Below are positions 13,102 to 18,044 of a stretch of 18,044 nucleotides of DNA, in pieces. This stretch comes from an uncultured Eubacteriales bacterium (GTDB lineage Bacteria; Bacillota; Clostridia; Oscillospirales; Acutalibacteraceae). Location of the stretch: assembly GCA_900316925.1 (NCBI GenBank), contig ONEU01000164.1, positions 1 to 18,044 on the forward strand, in the 5' to 3' direction. Each line of letters begins with the position of its first letter. Positions within the stretch are counted from its first letter, which is position 1. A program made the position numbers and the translations under genes. The notes beneath the pieces were generated by a model. It was given only the letters and a program-made list of their open reading frames with translations. It did no database searches and was not told the origin of the DNA.

Positions 13102-14871
13102 ATGAGTGATCCAATGACAGCAAATGATGTGATATTTGGAATTAACGGTCCTGTTGTAACCGTGAAAAACACCAGAAGCTTTTCCATGATGGAAATGGTG
13201 TATGTGGGAGCTGCCCGTCTTGTCGGAGAGATCATCGGCATCAACGATAAGCTGACCACCGTTCAGGTGTATGAGGAAACAACAGGCTTAAAACCCGGCG
13301 ACCCCATCTACGGCACGGGAGCACCGATGAACGTGCTGCTGGGTCCGGGTATCATTGATAACATTTTTGACGGTATTGAGCGTCCCCTGAAAGCCATCGA
13401 GAAGGAGAGCGGCTGCTTCATTTCAAGAGGCTCGGCAGTATCTCCCCTCAGTCTGGAGAAGGAATGGGACGTCACCGTCAAGGTAAAGACCGGCGATGTG
13501 CTGGACAGCGGCATGATCTATGCCACCTGTCCGGAAACCGCCATTATTGAACACCGCTTTTTAGTGCCGCCGGGCGTGAGCGGCAGGGTAAAGTCCGTGA
13601 AGCCCAACGGTAAATATAAGCTGATGGACGCAATCGTTGTCCTGGAGGATGAGAGGGGCGAGGAGGTACCGCTGACGCTCTGTCAGAAATGGCCCATCAG
13701 AAATGCCCGTCCCTGCAGGAACCGTCTGCCCGCCACCGTCCCGCTGATTACCGGTCAGCGGGTGATCGACACCATGTTCCCGGTTTCCAAGGGCGGCACG
13801 GCTGCCATTCCGGGCGGTTTCGGTACAGGAAAAACCATGACACAGCACCAGCTGGCAAAGTGGTGCGACGCAGATATTATCGTATACGTCGGCTGCGGCG
13901 AACGCGGCAACGAGATGAGCCAGGTACTCGATGAGTTCTCCGAGCTGATCGACCCGAAGTCCGGACGTCCTATGACGGACAGAACGGTGCTGATTGCCAA
14001 CACCTCCAATATGCCTGTGGCAGCCCGTGAGGCTTCCATCTATACCGGCCTGACCCTGGCGGAATATTACCGTGACATGGGTTATCATGTGGCAATCATG
14101 GCGGATTCCACCTCCCGTTGGGCGGAGGCACTGCGTGAGATCTCCGGCCGTCTGGAGGAAATGCCCGCAGAGGAAGGCTTCCCGGCATATCTGCCGTCCC
14201 GTCTGTCGGAATTTTATGAGAGAGCCGGCCGTGTGGATACGCTTTGCGGGGCAGAAGGCTCCGTGACGATCATCGGCGCCGTGTCTCCCCAGGGCTCCGA
14301 CTTCTCCGAGCCGGTAACACAGAATACCAAGCGTTTTACCCGCTGCTTCTGGGCGCTGGATAAATCTCTTGCCTACGCCAGACACTATCCGGCTATCAAC
14401 TGGATGAACAGCTACAGCGAATACTTTACGGATCTTGATCCCTGGTTCCGAGAGAACCTGGGTGAGGATTTCATCCGATACAGGAACCGTGTGACCACCA
14501 TTCTGCACGAGGAGAGTGCCTTGATGGAGATTGTCAAGCTCATCGGATCGGACGTTCTGCCCGATGACCAGAAGCTGGTCATTGAGACAGCCAAGGCCAT
14601 CCGTGTCGGCTTCCTGCAGCAGAACGCTTTCCACGCGGACGATACCTTTGTCCCCCTGGAGAAGCAGAAGCTGATGATGAAGGCAATCCTCCATCTGTAC
14701 GCCAAGGCCAGGACGATCATCGCCGCTGCCATTCCGATCTCACAGATCATGGAGCTGGGATTGTTCGAGCGCCTTGCCAAGATGAAGTACGATATCCCCA
14801 ACAGCAAGCCCGAAATGTTTGACGAGCTGATCGCTGATATGGATCGGGCACTGGACACGCTGACTGCCTGA
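13102..14871 (+). CDS. ntpA: V-type ATPase catalytic subunit A
   Basis: A 589-residue catalytic ATPase subunit, normal family length. The beta-barrel region (GINGPVVTV) is followed by the subunit-A-specific insertion (about 120-200) and the nucleotide domain. The Walker A P-loop is GGFGTGKT (238-245; K244), the catalytic glutamate lies in GCGERGNEM (E267), and SRWAEALREISGRLEEMP and SRLSEFYERAG follow. Classical P-loops in this subunit read GPFGSGKT, so two positions differ conservatively. The start is uncertain: ATG 13102 (SDPMTANDV) and ATG 13114 (TANDV) both have weak ribosome binding sites, and translation may be coupled to subunit E, which stops 11 bases before. The identification is secure. 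Confidence 0.96.
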   Translation: MSDPMTANDVIFGINGPVVTVKNTRSFSMMEMVYVGAARLVGEIIGINDKLTTVQVYEETTGLKPGDPIYGTGAPMNVLLGPGIIDNIFDGIERPLKAIEKESGCFISRGSAVSPLSLEKEWDVTVKVKTGDVLDSGMIYATCPETAIIEHRFLVPPGVSGRVKSVKPNGKYKLMDAIVVLEDERGEEVPLTLCQKWPIRNARPCRNRLPATVPLITGQRVIDTMFPVSKGGTAAIPGGFGTGKTMTQHQLAKWCDADIIVYVGCGERGNEMSQVLDEFSELIDPKSGRPMTDRTVLIANTSNMPVAAREASIYTGLTLAEYYRDMGYHVAIMADSTSRWAEALREISGRLEEMPAEEGFPAYLPSRLSEFYERAGRVDTLCGAEGSVTIIGAVSPQGSDFSEPVTQNTKRFTRCFWALDKSLAYARHYPAINWMNSYSEYFTDLDPWFRENLGEDFIRYRNRVTTILHEESALMEIVKLIGSDVLPDDQKLVIETAKAIRVGFLQQNAFHADDTFVPLEKQKLMMKAILHLYAKARTIIAAAIPISQIMELGLFERLAKMKYDIPNSKPEMFDELIADMDRALDTLTA

Positions 14872-14915
14872 TCCGGTGACGGTCCCCCGATTATTTTGAT
14901 GAGGAAGTGAAATGA

Positions 14916-16364
14916 ATGATTCTCGATTATGTCGGTGTCAAGGAGATCAACGGATCTCTGATCGTGCTCGACCATGTGGACAACGCCTCCTTTGAGGAGA
15001 TGGTGGATATCCGTCTGGATGACGGCACCTACCGCCACGGCAGAATAGTTCAGATAGACGGCGATCGAGTGGTCGTACAGGTGTTTGAGGGCACGAGATC
15101 CATCTCCCTTGACAATACCCGCACACGGCTGAAGGCTCACCCGATGGAGCTGGCGCTCTCGCCGGAGATCATGGGACGTGTGTTCAGCGGCGCCGGCCGC
15201 CCGATCGACGGTCTGGGAGAGGTGTATCCCGAAAAGATGGCCAACGTCAACGGTACGCCCATGAATCCCGTTTCCCGTGTGTATCCGAGAAACTATATCA
15301 ATACCGGTATCTCTACCATAGATACCCTGATGACGCTGATCAGAGGACAGAAGCTGCCGATTTTCTCCGGTTCCGGTATGAAACACAACGAACTGGCTGT
15401 GCAGATTGTCCGTCAGGCAAAGATCGCCGATGAGGGCGGCGACAATAAATTCGGTATCGTTTTTGCCGCCATGGGCGTTAAGAATGACGTTGCCGATTAT
15501 TTCCGCAGGAGCTTTGACCAGAGCGGCGTACTTTCCCGTGTGGTCATGTTCCTGAATCTGGCCAATGACCCGATCATTGAACGTATCCTGACGCCGAAAT
15601 GTGCGCTCACGGCTGCGGAATATTTAGCATTTGAATGTAATATGCACGTTCTGGTCATTATGACCGATATGACTTCATACGCCGAGGCATTGCGTGAGTT
15701 TTCATCCTCCAAGGGTGAGATCCCCGGCAGAAAGGGTTTCCCCGGTTACCTCTATTCCGATCTCGCCGCTCTCTACGAGCGTGCCGGTATGATCAAGGAC
15801 AGCAAGGGTTCTGTAACGCAGATCCCGATCCTGACCATGCCCAATGACGATATCACCCATCCGGTGCCTGACCTGACCGGGTATATTACCGAGGGACAGA
15901 TCGTTCTGGACCGTCAGCTTGAGGGTTCGGGCTATTATCCGCCGGTATCGGTGCTGCCGTCGCTTTCCCGTCTGATGAAGGACGGTATCGGTGAGGGCTA
16001 TACCAGAGCCGATCATCAGCCCCTGGCAAACCAGTTGTTTGCCTCCTATGCCCGTGTGCAGGATGCCCGTTCACTGGCGTCCGTTATCGGTGAGGAGGAG
16101 CTGTCGCCGGTGGACAAGAAATACATGGAGTTCGGCAAGCTGTTTGAACAGTATTTTGTCAACCAGGGCTACCACGAGAACCGCACCATTGAGCAGAGTC
16201 TTGATCTCGGCTGGAAGCTGCTGTCCACCCTGCCCAGAGCAGAGCTGGACCGTGTGGATGATGCGCTGCTGGATAAATACTACATTGAGGACAAGGATAG
16301 CCTCAACTTCAATACCTTCTCGACAGATGCCGATACCGGTGACTCGTCAGATGATGATGTCTGA
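14916..16364 (+). CDS. ntpB: V-type ATPase regulatory subunit B
   Basis: A 482-residue non-catalytic partner of subunit A in the A3B3 head. The degenerate P-loop region reads PIFSGSGMKHNELAVQI instead of a Walker A motif, as expected for B. RKGFPGYLYSDLAALYERAG and PPVSVLPSLSRLMKDG follow, where R352 matches the arginine finger that completes the catalytic site on A. The protein ends in an acidic tail (DADTGDSSDDDV) beyond the usual helical domain. ATG 14916 has GAGG 11 bases upstream; an overlapping ATG at 14912 is out of frame. It lies 44 bases after A and 21 bases before D. Confidence 0.97.
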   Translation: MILDYVGVKEINGSLIVLDHVDNASFEEMVDIRLDDGTYRHGRIVQIDGDRVVVQVFEGTRSISLDNTRTRLKAHPMELALSPEIMGRVFSGAGRPIDGLGEVYPEKMANVNGTPMNPVSRVYPRNYINTGISTIDTLMTLIRGQKLPIFSGSGMKHNELAVQIVRQAKIADEGGDNKFGIVFAAMGVKNDVADYFRRSFDQSGVLSRVVMFLNLANDPIIERILTPKCALTAAEYLAFECNMHVLVIMTDMTSYAEALREFSSSKGEIPGRKGFPGYLYSDLAALYERAGMIKDSKGSVTQIPILTMPNDDITHPVPDLTGYITEGQIVLDRQLEGSGYYPPVSVLPSLSRLMKDGIGEGYTRADHQPLANQLFASYARVQDARSLASVIGEEELSPVDKKYMEFGKLFEQYFVNQGYHENRTIEQSLDLGWKLLSTLPRAELDRVDDALLDKYYIEDKDSLNFNTFSTDADTGDSSDDDV

Positions 16365-16385
16365 TAATGGGATGAGGTGAAAACA

Positions 16386-17027
16386 ATGGCTGTTCAGGCT
16401 GTACCCACCAAGGGTAATCTGATCACATCAAAAAAATCCCTGTCTTTGGCGAGAACAGGCTATGAGCTGTTGGATAAAAAGCGGAATATCCTCGTGAGAG
16501 AAATGATGACGCTGATCGACAGGGCAAGCGAGATTCAGGACAAGATTGATGTGACCTACAGCAGAGCCTATCTGGCGCTGCAAAGGGCGAACATCACCAT
16601 GGGTTATATTGACGACATTGCGCGCTCCGTCCCGGAGGACAATTCGCTGAAGCTCTCCTACCGCAGCGTCATGGGTGTGGAGATTCCCATTGTGACCATA
16701 GATGAGGAAACGCAGGAAAACGGATTGTTTTTCGGACTTGATGCCACGAATGCTGCCTTTGACGAAGCATACACCTGTTTCCGGGAGGTGAAGCGTCTGA
16801 CGGCGGACCTGGCAGAGGTAGAAAACAGCGTCTACCGCCTTGCTGATTCGATCAAGAAGACGCAGAAGCGCGCCAATGCATTGAAGAACATTATGATCCC
16901 CCGGTTTGAGGAGACGGTAAAGTTCATCACGGACGCATTGGATGAGAAGGACAGAGAGGAATTCTCCCGTCTGAAGGTCATCAAGGCGCAGAAGAGCAGA
17001 AAACAGGAAGAATCAGAATGTGAATGA
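16386..17027 (+). CDS. ntpD: V-type ATPase subunit D (central rotor)
   Basis: A 213-residue soluble helical protein that forms the coiled-coil rotor axle inside the A3B3 head. The N-terminal helix has the family pattern TKGNLITSKKSLSLARTGYELLDKKRNIL. The C-terminal helix, RANALKNIMIPRFEETVKFI, is the other half of the axle, and the tail KAQKSRKQEE is basic to mixed, as is usual. ATG 16386 is chosen because GAGGTG lies 6 bases upstream; the GTG at 16377 is part of that site. It is the last gene of the operon, with a strong terminator 33 bases after its stop. Confidence 0.95.
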   Translation: MAVQAVPTKGNLITSKKSLSLARTGYELLDKKRNILVREMMTLIDRASEIQDKIDVTYSRAYLALQRANITMGYIDDIARSVPEDNSLKLSYRSVMGVEIPIVTIDEETQENGLFFGLDATNAAFDEAYTCFREVKRLTADLAEVENSVYRLADSIKKTQKRANALKNIMIPRFEETVKFITDALDEKDREEFSRLKVIKAQKSRKQEESECE

Positions 17028-17059
17028 CCCGCAATACAGCGGAAAAACCATTCGTGAGC

Positions 17060-17106
17060 AATACCGGGCTGTCATCATGTGAAGTGACAGCCCGGTATTT
17101 TATTTC
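17060..17106 (+). terminator. Terminator of the V-ATPase operon
   Basis: AATACCGGGCTGTCA (17060-17074) pairs perfectly over 15 bp with TGACAGCCCGGTATT (17085-17099), followed by TTATTT. It marks the end of the nine-gene transcript. Confidence 0.95.
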
Positions 17107-17270
17107 CACTATTGCGCAATTGCCCGCCCCCCATTCAATCTTGGGTGTTCCCGAGGAGTTTTCGCTCAAGAGGTTTTGTAACGCCACCTCGCTTTCGGGG
17201 GTGTCGGGGGGGGGTGAAAGTTCCCCGATTCGCTCTCCGCAGAGAACGAAACACCTTTCTGGAGGGAAAA
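17107..17270. repeat. GC-rich non-coding stretch, candidate dispersed repeat
   Basis: This stretch lies between two terminators and has no ribosome-binding-site-supported gene. Reading frames exist on both strands, but their translations are low-quality and overlap the terminators. It contains G runs, including nine G at 17206-17214 flanked by CTTTC (17192-17196) and GAAAG (17216-17220), and several short inverted blocks (GAGGT/ACCTC). Composition differs from neighbouring genes. I suspect a multi-copy intergenic element from general resemblance to such elements in related genomes, but the window shows one copy only. Confidence 0.4.
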
Positions 17271-17272
17271 CA

Positions 17273-17316
17273 CAAACAGCACGGCAGCTCATGGAGTTAC
17301 CGTGCTGTTTGTTTTG
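17273..17316. terminator. Bidirectional terminator between the V-ATPase operon and the ireB unit
   Basis: CAAACAGCACGG (17273-17284) pairs with CCGTGCTGTTTG (17300-17311) around a 15-base loop, with TTTT following on plus and TGTTTT on minus. It lies 17 bases beyond the stop of the minus-strand small gene and serves convergent transcription. Confidence 0.85.
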
Positions 17317-17332
17317 AATCAGGAAGACAGGC

Positions 17333-17620
17333 TTATGCCTTCAGAGCCTTCTGGAGCCAGACATTACCAATATCAATGGCAAGGTAAAGACTCGGCTTTT
17401 CGCTGGTTTTCACGATTGCTTTTCGCGGGCTGATATCGGGGTCAGTGCTGATCAGCTTCACAGACACCTTGTCGGCAAGCTCCATGCCGTTGGCATCCTG
17501 CTTGGACTTGATGTCGAGCCGGATAACATAAGGATCACTCATGTCACCGTAATAGAGCACATCACCGCAGCGAACCAGCGGTTTGCCCTTATAAGAGAAG
17601 AATTTTTTATCTTCGGCCAT
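17333..17620 (-). CDS. Small unrecognised protein downstream of ireB
   Basis: A 95-residue soluble protein with no signal peptide or membrane segment. It begins MAEDKKFFSYKGKPLVR and looks like a small beta-rich domain (VLYYGDM, YVIRLDI, VSVKLIS) followed by a C-terminal helix (LYLAIDIGNVWLQKALKA). I do not know its function, although similar small proteins seem to be common in Ruminococcaceae (from memory). GGAGG 6 bases before ATG 17620 fixes the start; the ATGs at 17644 and 17641 have no such site. It starts 29 bases after the ireB stop on the same strand, so the two are very likely co-transcribed. Confidence 0.82.
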   Translation of the reverse strand: MAEDKKFFSYKGKPLVRCGDVLYYGDMSDPYVIRLDIKSKQDANGMELADKVSVKLISTDPDISPRKAIVKTSEKPSLYLAIDIGNVWLQKALKA

Positions 17621-17649
17621 AATCACCCTCCGTTTCTGCATCAATGAGA

Positions 17650-17895
17650 TCAGGTCTTGAGGTAATTCTTCAAAAGCGCCTCAAGCAGATCATCTCTGTC
17701 GATCTTGCGGATCAGAGATCTTGCGTTTTTGTGTGTGGTGATATATGTCGGATCTTCAGACAAAATATAACCGACGATCTGGTTGATCGGGTTATAGCCT
17801 TTTTCTGCAAGTGCGTTATAGACTGTGATGAGAATTGTCCTGATACTCTCATCGCGGTTGTCTGAAATGGAAAATATCATTGTCTTATCGTGCAC
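17650..17895 (-). CDS. ireB: IreB family regulatory phosphoprotein (DUF965/UPF0297)
   Basis: An 81-residue protein with the family core VYNALAEKGYNPINQIVGYI and GDP-type SEDPTYITTHKNARSLIRKIDRD, nearly diagnostic of IreB. In Enterococcus faecalis IreB is phosphorylated by the PASTA kinase IreK on N-terminal threonines and influences cephalosporin tolerance. Here the N-terminus MHDKTMIFSISD offers one threonine (T5) and two serines. The start is GTG 17895, with GGAGG 8 bases upstream; ATG 17880 is 23 bases from that site. In other clostridia ireB usually sits beside ruvX (yqgF) and alaS, but here it is followed by a different small gene. Confidence 0.95.
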   Translation of the reverse strand: MHDKTMIFSISDNRDESIRTILITVYNALAEKGYNPINQIVGYILSEDPTYITTHKNARSLIRKIDRDDLLEALLKNYLKT

Positions 17896-17917
17896 CTATA
17901 CCACCTCCGTAACAGTT

Positions 17918-17946
17918 ATTTTAACACATATCGCATTAAATTACAA
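17918..17946 (-). promoter_or_regulatory. Probable sigma-A promoter for ireB
   Basis: On the minus strand TTGTAA (17946-17941), 17 bases, TAAAAT (17923-17918), about 23 bases upstream of the GTG start. The surroundings are A/T-rich. Confidence 0.7.
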
Positions 17947-17991
17947 TAGAATTTTATGAATTTTTTAGCAAATTGTCCGTGGAGTTTTTTG

Positions 17992-18034
17992 GTGTCCCGA
18001 AAAACTGCCAGGGAGCTGAAGGTTCCCGGGACAC
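17992..18034. terminator. Inverted repeat at the right edge, possible terminator of a gene outside the window
   Basis: GTGTCCCG (17992-17999) and CGGGACAC (18027-18034) are perfect inverted copies. On the minus strand an inner GGGA/TCCC hairpin is followed by TTTTT, so this may end a minus-strand gene lying beyond the right edge. It is weak as a terminator and could be a dispersed palindrome. Confidence 0.35.
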
Positions 18035-18044
18035 GGGATACGGC

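Noticed and set aside
13561..14694. Minus-strand open frame of 377 codons opposite subunit A
   Set aside because: It is antisense to an unmistakable catalytic subunit with full motifs.
17024..17387. Overlapping plus-strand frames of 91 and 97 codons after the V-ATPase operon
   Set aside because: They run through two intrinsic terminators and overlap the 3' end of a convergent gene; no ribosome binding site or domain supports them.

Overview
The window looks like chromosome from a Gram-positive anaerobe of the class Clostridia, most likely Ruminococcus or a relative. The evidence is a bacterial V/A-type ATPase operon, an FMN-riboswitch-controlled ribD, an IreB regulatory protein, VanW and UgtP-like envelope proteins, good sigma-A promoters and AGGAGG-type ribosome binding sites. 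The genus is inference; the class is fairly secure. No transposase, integrase, phage gene, CRISPR array or tRNA was seen. Gene content is housekeeping, and the unusual material lies mainly in the intergenic stretches.

Layout. (1) 1-1183, minus strand: 5' part of ribD, which runs off the left edge, with a complete control region of promoter, FMN riboswitch and intrinsic terminator. (2) 1184-1640: no protein gene. It holds a probable structured non-coding RNA on the minus strand (raiA motif is my best guess) ending in a terminator, plus two inverted-repeat elements. (3) 1637-2566, plus: a TrxB-like flavoprotein with its promoter, ending at a bidirectional terminator shared with the next gene. 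(4) 2635-5749, minus: a Na/Pi cotransporter fused to a PhoU-like domain, and a UgtP/MGDG-synthase-like glycosyltransferase, each with its own control signals. (5) 6022-8142, plus: a membrane-anchored VanW protein with a low-complexity cytoplasmic N-terminus. (6) 8236-17106, plus: one promoter, nine V-ATPase genes in the order G/H-C-I-K-F-E-A-B-D, and a strong terminator. (7) 17107-17316: a GC-rich non-coding stretch and a terminator shared by convergent units. (8) 17333-17946, minus: ireB followed by a small unrecognised gene, read from an ireB promoter.

How the genes work together. The V-ATPase operon encodes a complete rotary complex: A3B3 head, D/F rotor shaft, E and G/H peripheral stalks, subunit C linking rotor to ring, subunit I as stator, and subunit K as membrane ring. 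It couples ATP hydrolysis or synthesis to H+ or Na+ movement. The glycosyltransferase (glycolipid or lipoteichoic-acid anchor synthesis) and the VanW protein face each other across a divergent promoter region and both concern the envelope, but shared regulation is not shown. IreB is known in enterococci as a substrate of a PASTA-type Ser/Thr kinase that controls envelope stress and beta-lactam tolerance. Most V-ATPase and flanking starts were re-chosen downstream of the longest ORF, because ribosome binding sites and promoters rule out the longer versions.
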